NCBI RefSeq assembly: GCF_000069785.1
Contig: NC_010528.1
Location: 2,170,001-2,234,000 of the forward strand
Direction of reading: 5' to 3'
Origin: Cupriavidus taiwanensis LMG 19424
GTDB taxonomy: Bacteria; Pseudomonadota; Gammaproteobacteria; Burkholderiales; Burkholderiaceae
Length of the DNA stretch: 64,000 nt
The notes beneath the pieces were generated by a model. It saw only the letters and a list, made by a program, of their open reading frames with translations, did not search any database and was not told the origin of the DNA. A program made the translations under genes and the position numbers. Of the stretch, positions 21,294 through 30,398 are shown piece after piece; position 1 is the stretch's first letter; every line of letters starts with the position of its first letter.

Positions 21294-22223
21294 TTACTTC
21301 AGCAGTGCCAGCGTGTCTTGCAGCGAAGCCGGATCGAAGATCGCGCCGCCGCTGAGGTTGCCGTCGATGCGCTTGGTCATGCCGGCCAGCACCTTGCCCG
21401 GACCGCATTCGATCACGTGGGTGATGCCTTCGGCGGCCATCTTCTGCACGCACTCTACCCAGCGCACCGGCGCGGCGGCCTGGCGCACCAGCGCATCCTT
21501 GATCCCTTCGGGATCGTTGACGATGGCGACGTCGACGTTATTCACCAGCGGGATCGACGGCGCCGAGAAAGCCAGGCCGGCCATGCGCTCGCGCAGGCGG
21601 TCGGAGGCGGGCTTGAGCAGCGACGAGTGGAACGGCGCCGACACCGGCAGCGGCAGCGCACGCTTGGCGCCCTTGGCCTTGGCGATTTCGCAGGCCTTCT
21701 CGACCGCGCCCTTGTGGCCGGCGATCACCACCTGCGACGGCGCGTTGAAGTTGACGGCCTCGACCACGCCCGTGGCGGACGCTTCGGCGCACGCGGCGCG
21801 CACGTCGTCATCCGACAGGCCGAGGATCGCGGCCATGCCGCCCTCGCCCACCGGCACGGCTTCCTGCATGGCCTGCGCACGGAACCGCACCAGCGGTACG
21901 GCATCGGCAAACGGAATCACGCCCGCGGCCACCAGCGCGGAGTATTCGCCCAGGCTGTGGCCGGCGACCAGCGCCGGTGCCGGGCCGCCGGCATCGAGCC
22001 AGGCCCGGTAGATCGCCACCGCGGCGGTCAGCATCACCGGCTGCGTATTGGTGGTCAGGTTCAGTTCTTCGGCAGGGCCTTCGGCGATCAGGCGACCGAG
22101 ATCCTGGCCGAGCGCGGCCGAGGCTTCTTCCACGGTGGCGCGCACCACGGCATTGTCGGCGAAGGCATTGAGCATGCCGACCGACTGCGAACCCTGGCCG
22201 GGAAATACGAAAGCGAATTTCAT
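21294..22223 (-). CDS. fabD: Malonyl-CoA--[ACP] transacylase
   Basis: FabD loads malonate onto ACP. The 309-residue product starts FAFVFPGQGSQSVGML, has the nucleophile in GHSLGEYSA (Ser near residue 92) and the catalytic histidine in PVSAPFHSSLL. Malonyl-CoA comes from acetyl-CoA carboxylase, one subunit of which (accD) lies at 60241-61113. It sits between fabH and fabG with short gaps. Confidence 0.98.
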   Translation of the reverse strand: MKFAFVFPGQGSQSVGMLNAFADNAVVRATVEEASAALGQDLGRLIAEGPAEELNLTTNTQPVMLTAAVAIYRAWLDAGGPAPALVAGHSLGEYSALVAAGVIPFADAVPLVRFRAQAMQEAVPVGEGGMAAILGLSDDDVRAACAEASATGVVEAVNFNAPSQVVIAGHKGAVEKACEIAKAKGAKRALPLPVSAPFHSSLLKPASDRLRERMAGLAFSAPSIPLVNNVDVAIVNDPEGIKDALVRQAAAPVRWVECVQKMAAEGITHVIECGPGKVLAGMTKRIDGNLSGGAIFDPASLQDTLALLK

Positions 22224-22306
22224 CGGATGGAAACCCTAACAAGAAATCGGGAGCCGGCGCCGCGGCGGAGCATGCCTGCGCGGCACGACCTGGCGCCGGC
22301 CGCGTA

Positions 22307-23287
22307 TCACATGCGCAGCAGCACCGCACCCCAGGTGAAGCCGCCGCCCACGCCTTCCATCAGCACGGTGTGGCCCGGGCGGATGCGGCCGTCGCGCACG
22401 GCGACGTCCAGCGCCAGCGGGATCGATGCCGCCGAGGTGTTGCCGTGCTCGTGCACGGTGGCGACCATGCGTTCGGCCGGCAGGCCCAGTTTCTTCGCGG
22501 TGCCCTGCATGATGCGGATGTTGGCCTGGTGCGGAATCAGCCAGTCGACCTGATCGGGCGACACGCTGGCGGCTTCCATGGCTTCGCGCGCCACCTTGTC
22601 GAGCACGTTCACGGCGAGCTTGAACACCGCCTGGCCGTCCATGTGCAGGAACGGGTTGCCGGTGATATTGCCGCCGGCGACGTTGCCCGGCACGCACAGG
22701 ATGTCGACATGGCTGCCGTCCGAATGCATGGCGCTGGACAGGATGCCCGGCTCGTCGGACGCCGACAGCACCACCGCCCCGGCGCCGTCGCCGAACAGCA
22801 CGCAGGTGGTGCGGTCGTTGAAGTCGAGGATGCGCGAGAACACTTCGGTACCGATCACCAGCACATTGCGGTGCGAGCCGCTGCGAATGAACTTGTCGGC
22901 GGTGGCCAGCGCGTACACAAAGCCGGAGCACACCGCCTGCAGGTCGAAGGCCGGGCAATGGTTGGTGATGCCAAGCTTTTCCTGCACGATGCAGGCGGTG
23001 CTGGGGAACACGAAGTCCGGCGTCGAGGTGGCGACGATGATCAGGTCGATGTCCTGGCGGTCGATGCCGGCGGCCTCAATGGCCTGCTCGGCGGCCTTGA
23101 CCGCCAGCGTGCTGCTGGTCACATCGGGCTCGGCCCAGTGCCGCGCCGAGATGCCGCTGCGCGAGACGATCCACTCGTCGCTGGTCTCGATGCCTTTCTC
23201 GGCAAGCTGCGCCGCCAGCTCATGGTTGGTCACGCGCCGCGGAGGCAGGTAGCTCCCGGTACCGATGATTTTTGCGTACTTGGTCAT
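22307..23287 (-). CDS. fabH: 3-oxoacyl-[ACP] synthase III
   Basis: FabH starts fatty acid synthesis by condensing acetyl-CoA with malonyl-ACP. The 326-residue enzyme has the cysteine in [12 protein letters not shown], the histidine in [10 protein letters not shown] and the asparagine in [13 protein letters not shown] chose the ATG of [16 protein letters not shown]; the frame continues ten residues upstream. It follows plsX by 53 bp. Confidence 0.98.
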   Translation of the reverse strand: MTKYAKIIGTGSYLPPRRVTNHELAAQLAEKGIETSDEWIVSRSGISARHWAEPDVTSSTLAVKAAEQAIEAAGIDRQDIDLIIVATSTPDFVFPSTACIVQEKLGITNHCPAFDLQAVCSGFVYALATADKFIRSGSHRNVLVIGTEVFSRILDFNDRTTCVLFGDGAGAVVLSASDEPGILSSAMHSDGSHVDILCVPGNVAGGNITGNPFLHMDGQAVFKLAVNVLDKVAREAMEAASVSPDQVDWLIPHQANIRIMQGTAKKLGLPAERMVATVHEHGNTSAASIPLALDVAVRDGRIRPGHTVLMEGVGGGFTWGAVLLRM

Positions 23288-23340
23288 GTATTGTCGGATC
23301 GTATGGCCCGCCGGCACGCTCGACCGGCGCGCGGTGGCGC

Positions 23341-24420
23341 TCAGGCGACGTGGGGGCTGGGATGCGCGCCAGGCGCCTCTGTCTCCGGGGCGGACTGGAC
23401 GCCGCCTGCGGCGCTGGATTTATCGGCAAAGGCCCGGGTGATACGGGCGATCACGCCATTCTTGGCGGCATCATACCCGCGTTTGATGGCCCACTCAAAA
23501 GAATGGGCATCGGCCGAGCCGTGGCTCTTGATCACCAGCCCGCGCAGGCCCAGCAGCGACGCGCCGTTGTAGCGCGCCGGGTCGAGCCGCCTGGCCAGGC
23601 GCGACAGCACCGGCATGGCGACCGCGGCCAGCAGCTTGGTGAACCACGAGCGGGTGAATTCTTCCTTGATCATGCTGCCGATCATCTTGGCCAGGCCCTC
23701 GGTGCTCTTGAGCGCCACATTGCCGACGAAGCCGTCGCAAACCACGATGTCGGTCGTACCCTTGAAGATGTCGTTGCCTTCCACGTTGCCGTAGAAATTC
23801 AGCTCCGAGGCGCGCAGCAGTTCGCCGGCGCGCTTGACCACCTCGTTGCCCTTGATGACTTCCTCGCCGATGTTCAGCAGGCCCACCGTGGGGTGTTCCT
23901 TGTGGTCGACGACCGCCACCATGGCCTCGGCCATGCGCGCGAACTGCAACAGGTGCTCGGGCTCGCAATCGGCATTGGCGCCGAGGTCCAGCACCGTGGT
24001 GCCCCACCCCTGTTCGTTGGGGATGGTGGTGGCGATGGCGGGGCGCTCGATGCCTTCGAGCGTCTTCAGCACATAGCGCGATACCGCCATCAGCGCGCCG
24101 GTGTTGCCGGCGGAAATGCAGGCGCCGGCCAAGCCTTCCTTGACCTGGGTGACGGCAACGCGCATCGAGGAGTCGCGCTTCTTGCGCAGTGCCACTTCGA
24201 CCGGGTCATCCATGGTGATGACCTCGGTGGCCTCGACGATGCTGACGCGCGGATGATCCAGCGCGTGCAGCTTCTTCAGCTGCGCCCGGATGGCGTCGGG
24301 CAAGCCGACCAGCACCATCTCGGCATCGTCGTGGCGGGAAAGAAAACTGATCGCCGCGGGCACCGTCACGGACACACCGTGATCGCCGCCCATGCAGTCG
24401 ATAGCGATTTTGATCGTCAT
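23341..24420 (-). CDS. plsX: Phosphate acyltransferase PlsX
   Basis: PlsX converts acyl-ACP to acyl phosphate for phosphatidic acid synthesis, linking fatty acid and phospholipid pathways. The 359-residue protein starts [13 protein letters not shown] and has the family blocks [19 protein letters not shown] and [12 protein letters not shown]. The C terminus carries a roughly 20-residue Ala/Pro/Glu-rich tail. It is 165 bp downstream of rpmF, with an intrinsic hairpin terminator between them, so transcription into the fab operon is either by readthrough or from a promoter after the hairpin. Confidence 0.97.
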   Translation of the reverse strand: MTIKIAIDCMGGDHGVSVTVPAAISFLSRHDDAEMVLVGLPDAIRAQLKKLHALDHPRVSIVEATEVITMDDPVEVALRKKRDSSMRVAVTQVKEGLAGACISAGNTGALMAVSRYVLKTLEGIERPAIATTIPNEQGWGTTVLDLGANADCEPEHLLQFARMAEAMVAVVDHKEHPTVGLLNIGEEVIKGNEVVKRAGELLRASELNFYGNVEGNDIFKGTTDIVVCDGFVGNVALKSTEGLAKMIGSMIKEEFTRSWFTKLLAAVAMPVLSRLARRLDPARYNGASLLGLRGLVIKSHGSADAHSFEWAIKRGYDAAKNGVIARITRAFADKSSAAGGVQSAPETEAPGAHPSPHVA

Positions 24421-24481
24421 TGTTCCTGGTACGGATAGCGCGGCGGCGCACGCCACGCCCGGCGGGAATCCCGAGCGCCCA

Positions 24482-24516
24482 ACAAAAAAGCGGCAACGAT
24501 CTTGCCGCTTTTTTGT
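24482..24516. terminator. Intrinsic terminator between rpmF and plsX
   Basis: An inverted repeat with 15 bp arms (AAAAAAGCGGCAA core) and a five-base loop has A and T runs at the two ends. On the minus strand it lies between the rpmF stop (24586) and the plsX start (24420), so it would terminate or attenuate the yceD-rpmF transcript before the fab genes. Confidence 0.85.
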
Positions 24517-24585
24517 GTCTGACCGATTATTGTCCGACCCACAGGCATGCGCGAGCGAGACGCAACGTCACGCCTAGCGAAGCTA

Positions 24586-24765
24586 TCAGTCGTTCTTGGT
24601 CTTGATGACCTTGCGACCACGGTAGTAGCCGTTCGGGCTCACGTGGTGGCGCAGGTGGGTTTCGCCGGTGGTCGGCTCGACGGCCAGCGGCGCGGCCGAC
24701 AGGTGGTCGTGCGAACGGTGCATGCCGCGCTTGGACGGCGACTTCTTGTTCTGTTGAACAGCCAT
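24586..24765 (-). CDS. rpmF: Ribosomal protein L32 (bL32)
   Basis: A 59-residue basic protein of the large ribosomal subunit, beginning [20 protein letters not shown] and ending KVIKTKND. This is the zinc-free form: it lacks the CxxC pairs of zinc-binding L32. GAAGGAG lies eight bases before the ATG. It is 116 bp downstream of yceD and upstream of plsX, the well-known yceD-rpmF-plsX-fab order that ties ribosome and lipid synthesis. Confidence 0.97.
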   Translation of the reverse strand: MAVQQNKKSPSKRGMHRSHDHLSAAPLAVEPTTGETHLRHHVSPNGYYRGRKVIKTKND

Positions 24766-24881
24766 GATGACTCCTTCGAGAATTTTTCAATATTAACACA
24801 CGCATCCCGCCCAAGGCGTAGCCGGGGCCCGGCCGGATGCTTCAGATTCACCTGCAAGACCCTGCAGGCCGCGCTGCGGCT

Positions 24882-25472
24882 TCAGTGCCGGGTCTTCAGG
24901 CCGGCCAGCACCGCGAAGGGCGAAGGCCGCTTTTCTTCCTCAGGCTCGGCTTCAGGCCGGGCCTCGCCGTCCGATCCCGTCACGAGGCTTTCGTGCACGG
25001 TCGGGCAGACGTCATGCTTGGGTGCCACCGGCAACGCCAGCAGCACTTCATCTTCTATCAGTTCCAGCAGCGAGAACCGCTTCGAGCCGGCGATCACGTC
25101 GACTTCGTCATCGTCCATCGGCGCCGCGTCGGCCGCTTCCTCGCTTTCCACCACTTCGAAACGCGTTGACGTCTCGATCGGCTGGGCATAGGGCGTCAGG
25201 CAGCGCTGGCAATCCAGCCACATCCGGCCCCGCACGGTCACGTCGAGGAACAGCCGCTGCGCCACCGCGGCGCCGGGCTCGGCAGCCTCTTCGCGCACGA
25301 AGCCGGTGGCCGTGTAGGCGAACGTCTCATCGGGTGCCGAGGCTGGCGCTTGCGCGGCGGTCTCGGCTAAGATGCGCGGCAAATCCCGCACCGCCACGTC
25401 GCCGGCCAGGCTTTCACCCTTTCGGCACAAGGCGAAGAGGTCAAGCGCGCGCAGGTCGATCGGCTGGGTCAT
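24882..25472 (-). CDS. yceD: YceD/DUF177 family protein
   Basis: A 196-residue acidic protein of the DUF177 family, with the conserved centre WLDCQRCLTPYAQPIET and a Glu/Pro-rich C terminus. In other bacteria the family is associated with 23S rRNA accumulation; the biochemical role is not settled. It always precedes rpmF, as here. Its promoter is at 25588-25617 on the minus strand. Confidence 0.9.
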   Translation of the reverse strand: MTQPIDLRALDLFALCRKGESLAGDVAVRDLPRILAETAAQAPASAPDETFAYTATGFVREEAAEPGAAVAQRLFLDVTVRGRMWLDCQRCLTPYAQPIETSTRFEVVESEEAADAAPMDDDEVDVIAGSKRFSLLELIEDEVLLALPVAPKHDVCPTVHESLVTGSDGEARPEAEPEEEKRPSPFAVLAGLKTRH

Positions 25473-25587
25473 GTGCGTGGCTCCTGTCGCAAATCAATGA
25501 CGGGTTCGCCACATGCCTCACCTGACGGATTGCGGGCCGCGCACATTGGCGGCACTGCGCCCGGGTGCGGATGCGGCTAAACGCGCG

Positions 25588-25617
25588 ATTATACGGTGTA
25601 AACCTTTTCGAGGTCAA
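25588..25617 (-). promoter_or_regulatory. Sigma-70 promoter of yceD-rpmF
   Basis: On the minus strand TTGACC (25612-25617), an 18 bp spacer and a perfect TATAAT (25588-25593) lie about 115 bp upstream of the yceD start. The spacer contains GTTTAC (25598-25603), a GTWWAC sequence, which is a known adenine methylation motif in Ralstonia relatives. Confidence 0.8.
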
Positions 25618-25667
25618 AGGCCTTGCTCCGGAAGCCACCTGGCTTCCGGCTCCGATTCTAATTACTT

Positions 25668-26267
25668 ATGTCTCCTGACTCCCGCCCCCGGCTGATCCTC
25701 GGCTCCGGCTCGCCCTACCGCCGCGAACTGCTGGAGCGGCTGCGCATTCCCTTTGAAGTCGCCGTGCCGGACATCGACGAAACCCCGCTGGCCGGCGAAG
25801 CGCCCGAGGCCACGGCGCTGCGGCTGTCGCAGCGCAAGGCCGAGGCCATCGCGGCACGCTACCCTGGCGCGCTGGTGATCGGCTCCGACCAGGTGCTGAC
25901 GCTGGACGGCGCCCAGATGGGCAAGCCGGGCACGCACGACAATGCCGTGGCGCAGCTGCGCCGCATGCGCGGCCGCACCGCCACCTTCCATTCGGCGCTG
26001 TGCCTGCTGGATTCCCGCTCGGGCACCGCGCAACTGGCCGACGTGCAGACCCGCGTGACACTGCGCGACCTGACCGACGCCGAAATCGAGACCTATCTGT
26101 TGCTGGAGCGCCCCTACGACGTAGCAGGCAGCGCCAAATCAGAGGGACTGGGCATCACGCTGCTGGCGCGTGTCGAGTCCGACGATCCCACCGCGCTGGT
26201 CGGCCTGCCGCTGATCGCGCTGACCGGCATGCTGCGCCAGGCCGGCTACCCTCTCCTTACCGCATGA
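25668..26267 (+). CDS. Maf-family nucleoside triphosphate pyrophosphatase (YceF type)
   Basis: Maf proteins hydrolyse non-canonical or modified nucleotides such as m7GTP. The 199-residue product has the N-terminal phosphate-binding motif LILGSGSPYRRELLERL, the catalytic aspartates in PDIDET and IGSDQVL, and QRKAEAIA, and ends with the GLPLIALTGMLR block. It is divergent from yceD (195 bp apart) and 25 bp upstream of the methyltransferase gene, so those two are probably one transcript. Confidence 0.93.
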   Translation: MSPDSRPRLILGSGSPYRRELLERLRIPFEVAVPDIDETPLAGEAPEATALRLSQRKAEAIAARYPGALVIGSDQVLTLDGAQMGKPGTHDNAVAQLRRMRGRTATFHSALCLLDSRSGTAQLADVQTRVTLRDLTDAEIETYLLLERPYDVAGSAKSEGLGITLLARVESDDPTALVGLPLIALTGMLRQAGYPLLTA

Positions 26268-26292
26268 TCCGCATCCACCGCACCTACCCACG

Positions 26293-27024
26293 ATGAGCGG
26301 CACCCTTTACCTGATCCCCAATACCCTCGGCAAGCGCGACGAAGCCGACCCGCTGGCCGAGGTGATCCCGGCGGGCGTGCAGCAGATCGCGGCCGGGCTC
26401 GACTACCTCGTCGCCGAGAACGCCAAGACCGCGCGCGCCTTCCTGAAGAAACTGGGCGAAACCACGCCGCTGGCGCGCCCGATCCAGCAGATCGAGATCC
26501 AGGAACTGAATGTCAATACGCGCGCCGATGCGCTGGCGGCCCTGCTGGCGCCGCTGCAGGCCGGCCGCGACGGCGGCCTGCTGTCAGAAGCCGGCGTGCC
26601 GGCGGTGGCCGACCCGGGCGCCGACCTGGTGCGGCTGGCGCATGCGCGCGGCATCCGCGTGCGGCCGCTGGTGGGCCCCAGCTCGATCCTGCTGGCGGTG
26701 ATGGGCTCGGGCCTGAACGGCCAGAGCTTTGCCTTCAACGGCTACCTGCCGGTCGATGCCAACGAGCGCGCGCAGCGGCTGCGCGAACTGGAACAGCGCT
26801 CGCGCAAGGCCAGCCAGACCCAGGTCTTTATCGAAACGCCGTACCGCAACGGCGCGCTGCTGGAAGCCATGCGCCAGCACTGCGCCGGCACCACGCTGCT
26901 GTCGGTGGCGGTGGACCTGACCCTGCCCGGCGAGACCATCGTGACGCTGCCGCTGTCGGACTGGCGCCCCGAGCGGATCGCGCTGCACAAGCGCCCGGCG
27001 ATCTTCTCGCTGCTCGCCCTTTAG
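26293..27024 (+). CDS. SAM-dependent methyltransferase, tetrapyrrole methylase / RsmI-like
   Basis: A 243-residue protein of the tetrapyrrole methylase fold, related to the 16S rRNA 2'-O-methyltransferase RsmI. Visible blocks are GTLYLIPNTLG at the N terminus, the SEAGVPAVADPGADLVRLAH motif (SAM site) and the VGPSSILLAVMGSGLNGQ segment. It is shorter than RsmI, lacks its C-terminal extension, and opens differently, so it is probably a paralogue with an unknown substrate. It is co-directional with maf and ends before a bidirectional terminator. Confidence 0.88.
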   Translation: MSGTLYLIPNTLGKRDEADPLAEVIPAGVQQIAAGLDYLVAENAKTARAFLKKLGETTPLARPIQQIEIQELNVNTRADALAALLAPLQAGRDGGLLSEAGVPAVADPGADLVRLAHARGIRVRPLVGPSSILLAVMGSGLNGQSFAFNGYLPVDANERAQRLRELEQRSRKASQTQVFIETPYRNGALLEAMRQHCAGTTLLSVAVDLTLPGETIVTLPLSDWRPERIALHKRPAIFSLLAL

Positions 27025-27046
27025 GCAAACAACGGCACGGAAATGA

Positions 27047-27072
27047 CAAAGGGGGCGCTTGCGCCCCCTTTG
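27047..27072. terminator. Bidirectional intrinsic terminator
   Basis: A perfect 12 bp stem (CAAAGGGGGCGC) with a two-base loop lies between the convergent methyltransferase gene and the S49 peptidase gene. The short A and T runs at the ends suit both directions. Confidence 0.8.
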
Positions 27073-27095
27073 TTCACACGCTGCCGCGCCAGGCT

Positions 27096-28292
27096 TCAGC
27101 GCATGCCCTGCATGCCGGTGCTCCACAGCATGGTCTTCATCGCCGCGGTGCCCACGGCCGCGCCAAAGCGCTTGGCCACGCGCTCGGCGATGTTCTCCTT
27201 GACCGTGTAGTCGACGATGTCCTCGGCCTTGAACAGGTCGCGCGCCACGTACTCCGCACTGCCCAGCCCGTCGGCCAGTCCCAGCGCAACGCTGCGCTCG
27301 CCCGACCAGAACAGGCCGGAGAACAGTTCCGGGTCGTCCTTGAGCCGGTCGCCGCGGCCTTCCTTGACCACGTCGATAAACTGCTGGTGGATCTGCTTGA
27401 GCATGGCTTCGGCAAAGGCCTTCTGCTTCGGCACCTGCGGCGAGAACGGGTCGAGCATGCCCTTGTTGGCGCCCGAGGTATAGAGCCGGCGCTCCACCCC
27501 CAGCTTGTCCATCAGCCCGGTAAAGCCAAAGCCGTCCATCAGCACGCCGATCGAGCCGACGATGCTGGCCTTGTCGACATAGATCTTGTCGGCCGCCGCC
27601 GCCACGTAATAACCGCCGGAAGCACAGATTTCCTCGACCACCACATACAGCGGCTTGGACGGGTAGAGACCGCGCAGGCGGTGGATCTCGTCGTTGATGA
27701 TGCCTGCCTGCACCGGCGAACCGCCAGGTGAATTGATCTTAAGGATCACGCCGGCGGCATTGCTGTCGGCAAAGGCCGCCTGCAGGGAGGCATTGATGGC
27801 TTCGGCGCTTGCCGGCGTGCCGGCGGCAATTTCCCCTTCGAGCGTGACCATCGCGGTGTGGCGGCCCGAGGCGGTGATGGTGCCGTCGCCCTTGAAGTCG
27901 AACACCGCGAACAGGATCAGCACCAGCAGGCCCAGGGTCACCAGGCGGAAGAAGATTCGCCAGCGCCGCGCCGCGCGTTGCTCGCGCAGCGATGCGGTGA
28001 GCACTTTTTCCAGCACATCGCGTTCCCAGCCTCCGCTCGCCTGTCCGCCCACCTGCCCGCCGGCGGTGGCGCCGGACAGGCGCGCCTTGCGCTCGCGCGC
28101 CTCGCGCCGCGCGGCGTCATCGCCCGCGCGCAGCTCGTCTTCCAGCGGGAAGTCGGCACGCTTGGCGGTCACCAGGCGCTCGGACTCCGGCACGGGCGCT
28201 GCCTCAGACGGTCCGGCTGCTCCGGTGGGCTTTTCTTCCGGCTGGGCCGGCTGATTCGACTCATCCGAAGGCGGTTTCTGTTGTTCTGTCAT
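27096..28292 (-). CDS. sppA: Signal peptide peptidase SppA-like S49 protease
   Basis: A membrane-anchored serine protease expected to digest cleaved signal peptides or membrane fragments. From the chosen ATG (MTEQQKPP) the protein is 398 residues: a roughly 100-residue Pro/Glu/Arg-rich cytoplasmic part, one membrane helix (LVTLGLLVLILFAVFDF), then the single S49 domain with the serine in EEICASGGYYVAAAAD and the lysine region YTSGANKGMLDPFS. This is the short (36K-type) form. The frame is open 49 residues upstream but lacks conservation. It follows the Rieske gene by 23 bp. Confidence 0.92.
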   Translation of the reverse strand: MTEQQKPPSDESNQPAQPEEKPTGAAGPSEAAPVPESERLVTAKRADFPLEDELRAGDDAARREARERKARLSGATAGGQVGGQASGGWERDVLEKVLTASLREQRAARRWRIFFRLVTLGLLVLILFAVFDFKGDGTITASGRHTAMVTLEGEIAAGTPASAEAINASLQAAFADSNAAGVILKINSPGGSPVQAGIINDEIHRLRGLYPSKPLYVVVEEICASGGYYVAAAADKIYVDKASIVGSIGVLMDGFGFTGLMDKLGVERRLYTSGANKGMLDPFSPQVPKQKAFAEAMLKQIHQQFIDVVKEGRGDRLKDDPELFSGLFWSGERSVALGLADGLGSAEYVARDLFKAEDIVDYTVKENIAERVAKRFGAAVGTAAMKTMLWSTGMQGMR

Positions 28293-28315
28293 GCAAATCG
28301 CTCGTGGAAATCCAT

Positions 28316-28714
28316 TCAGGCGCCGCCACAAGGCTCGGCCGCGCGGTACGGGGCCTGGGGCAGCCAGTAGACCTGGCCATCGCGTTCTTCGACCTGCAGC
28401 TTCGCCAGCGCGGCCCCCCGACAGGGACCGCCGACGCACTCGCCGCTATCCGGCGCGTACACCGCGCCATGAGTGGCGCACATCAAGTATAGGCCCGAGG
28501 CATCGAAGAACCGCCCCTCCTGCCAGTCCAGCTCCATGGGTACGTGCGCGCACTGGTTCAGGTAGGCGTGGGCCACACCATCGAATCGCACCACAAAGGC
28601 GCCGATCTCGCGCCGGTCGACCACCACCGAGAAGCGCACGCCAAGACCGCCCTCTTGCAACGCATCGGCGGCGCACAGCCGCACCGGCGCCTGGCCGGAG
28701 ACGGCGTCAGGCAT
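28316..28714 (-). CDS. Rieske [2Fe-2S] domain protein
   Basis: A 132-residue stand-alone Rieske ferredoxin-like protein. The cluster ligands are visible as CAHVPMELDW (Cys-x-His) and CATHGAVY (Cys-x2-His). No oxygenase partner is nearby, and there is no signal peptide or membrane helix, so it is a soluble cytoplasmic electron carrier or sensor of unknown partner. Its start overlaps the end of the HAD phosphatase gene by eight bases, and sppA follows. Confidence 0.9.
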   Translation of the reverse strand: MPDAVSGQAPVRLCAADALQEGGLGVRFSVVVDRREIGAFVVRFDGVAHAYLNQCAHVPMELDWQEGRFFDASGLYLMCATHGAVYAPDSGECVGGPCRGAALAKLQVEERDGQVYWLPQAPYRAAEPCGGA

Positions 28715-29366
28715 GGGCCAGCAGCCACTCGGTCAGGTCGGCGATCGAACTGGCGCAGTGCACCGGCGCCATCGCGCGCAGCGACTCGGCCGGGTGGGCC
28801 CCGTAGCAGACGCCCAGGCCCTTGGCGCCCGCGTTGGCCGCCATTTGCAGGTCATGGGTGGTGTCGCCGATCATCACCGTACGCTCCACATCCTGGCCCA
28901 GCTCGCGCGTCAGCTCATGCAGCATGGCCGGGTGCGGCTTGGAGAAGGTCTCGTCGGCGCAGCGCGTGGCGTCGAACAGCGCGGTCAGGCCGCTGGCGGC
29001 CAGCGCGCGCTGCAGGCCGACGCGCGTCTTGCCGGTGGCCACGCCAAGAAAATAGTGTTCCGCGCGCAGCGTCTCGAGCATTTCGCGCACGCCGTCGAAG
29101 AGCACCAGATCGGCGTCGCGGGTCAGGAAATGGTAGCGGTAGCGCTCGGCCAGCCGCGGGTAGTCGGCCGGGTCGAGTGTCGGGACCGCATACGACAGCG
29201 CGTCCTTCAGCCCCAGCCCGATCACGTGGCTGGCGGCGCTGTCGTCGGGCACCGGCAGGCCAAGGTCCCGGCTGGCGAGCTGGATGCACTTGGCGATGGT
29301 CGGGGTCGAGTCCATCAGCGTCCCGTCCCAGTCAAAAACGATCAGGTCAAATTGTTGCCTGGCCAT
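28707..29366 (-). CDS. HAD-superfamily hydrolase, phosphoglycolate phosphatase-like
   Basis: A 219-residue HAD-IA phosphatase. Motif I is VFDWDGTLMDST with the nucleophilic aspartate, motif II is in GVATGKTRVG, motif III lysine is in FSKPHPAML, and motif IV is MIGDTTHDLQMAANAGAKG. The cap is the small helical type. It belongs to the group annotated as phosphoglycolate phosphatase Gph or related enzymes; the substrate cannot be read from sequence. It follows rluC by 30 bp, a linkage also common in other betaproteobacteria. Confidence 0.9.
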   Translation of the reverse strand: MARQQFDLIVFDWDGTLMDSTPTIAKCIQLASRDLGLPVPDDSAASHVIGLGLKDALSYAVPTLDPADYPRLAERYRYHFLTRDADLVLFDGVREMLETLRAEHYFLGVATGKTRVGLQRALAASGLTALFDATRCADETFSKPHPAMLHELTRELGQDVERTVMIGDTTHDLQMAANAGAKGLGVCYGAHPAESLRAMAPVHCASSIADLTEWLLAHA

Positions 29367-29396
29367 GGAAGTCCTTGTGGCGTTTGAGGCACTACC

Positions 29397-30398
29397 CTAC
29401 TCCGGGGCGTGCAGTTCACGCAATTGTTGCAGGAATCCGACGCATTCGTCGGGCAGCGGCGCCTCCACGGACAGCGGCTCGCCGGTGGCCGGGTGGATGA
29501 ACACCAGGCGGTGCGCATGCAGGAACATTCGCTTGATGCCGGGCTTGGCCCCGGAACGCGCCAGCGACTTGTTCAGCGTGAAATCGCCATATTTTTCGTC
29601 GCCGACAATCGGGAAGCCGGAGTGTGCCAGGTGGACTCGGATCTGGTGCGTGCGGCCGGTCTTCAGTTCGGCCTCGAGCAGGGTGAAACCGGGGAAGGCC
29701 TCGACCCGGTTGAACACGGTATGCGACGCCAGCCCGTCGGCCTGGACCCGCACCCGGCGCTCGCCGTCCGGCGTGCTGTATTTATATAGCGGCAGCTTCA
29801 CGTGCTGGCGGGCGTTCAGGAATTCGCCGGCGACGCAGGCGTAATAACGCTTGTCCATGGTGTTGCCGCGAATCTGCTCGTGCAGGTGGACCAGCGCCGA
29901 GCGCTTCTTCGCCAGCACCAGGATGCCGGAGGTCTCCCGGTCCAGCCGGTGCACCAGTTCCAGGAACTTGGCCTGCGGGCGCGACCGGCGCAGCTGCTCG
30001 ATGACCCCGAAGGCGACGCCCGAGCCGCCATGGACGGCGACGCCGGCCGGCTTGTTGATGACGAGCAGGTGGGCGTCCTCGAACAACACCGGGAATTCGC
30101 CCGCGGGCACGGGCGCCGCGCCGGACTGGGCAGCACTTGCCACCCGCATCGGCGGAATGCGCACCACATCGCCGGACTGGAGACGATAGGTGGCGTCGAT
30201 CCGGCCCTTGTTGACCCGCACCTCGCCCGAGCGCAGCACCCGGTAAATGTGACTCTTCGGTACCCCCTTGGCCACCTTCAGCAGGAAGTTGTCAATGCGC
30301 TGGCCTTCGGAGCCTTCGTCAATCGTGACATACGCCACCTGCGGGCTGGCCGGCGCAGCTTCGGCAGCCTTTTCAATTTGATGGCGTAACTCATTCAT
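29397..30398 (-). CDS. rluC: 23S rRNA pseudouridine synthase RluC
   Basis: RluC makes pseudouridines in 23S rRNA (955, 2504 and 2580 in E. coli numbering). The product (333 residues from the chosen ATG) has an N-terminal S4 domain (RIDNFLLKVAKGVPKSHIYRVLRSGEVRVNKGR region) and the catalytic aspartate in LVHRLDRETSGILVLAKK. AGGAAA lies upstream of the ATG. The frame stays open 78 residues further upstream into the rne leader, but that part is not conserved. It is divergent from rne, the same arrangement as in E. coli. Confidence 0.95.
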   Translation of the reverse strand: MNELRHQIEKAAEAAPASPQVAYVTIDEGSEGQRIDNFLLKVAKGVPKSHIYRVLRSGEVRVNKGRIDATYRLQSGDVVRIPPMRVASAAQSGAAPVPAGEFPVLFEDAHLLVINKPAGVAVHGGSGVAFGVIEQLRRSRPQAKFLELVHRLDRETSGILVLAKKRSALVHLHEQIRGNTMDKRYYACVAGEFLNARQHVKLPLYKYSTPDGERRVRVQADGLASHTVFNRVEAFPGFTLLEAELKTGRTHQIRVHLAHSGFPIVGDEKYGDFTLNKSLARSGAKPGIKRMFLHAHRLVFIHPATGEPLSVEAPLPDECVGFLQQLRELHAPE

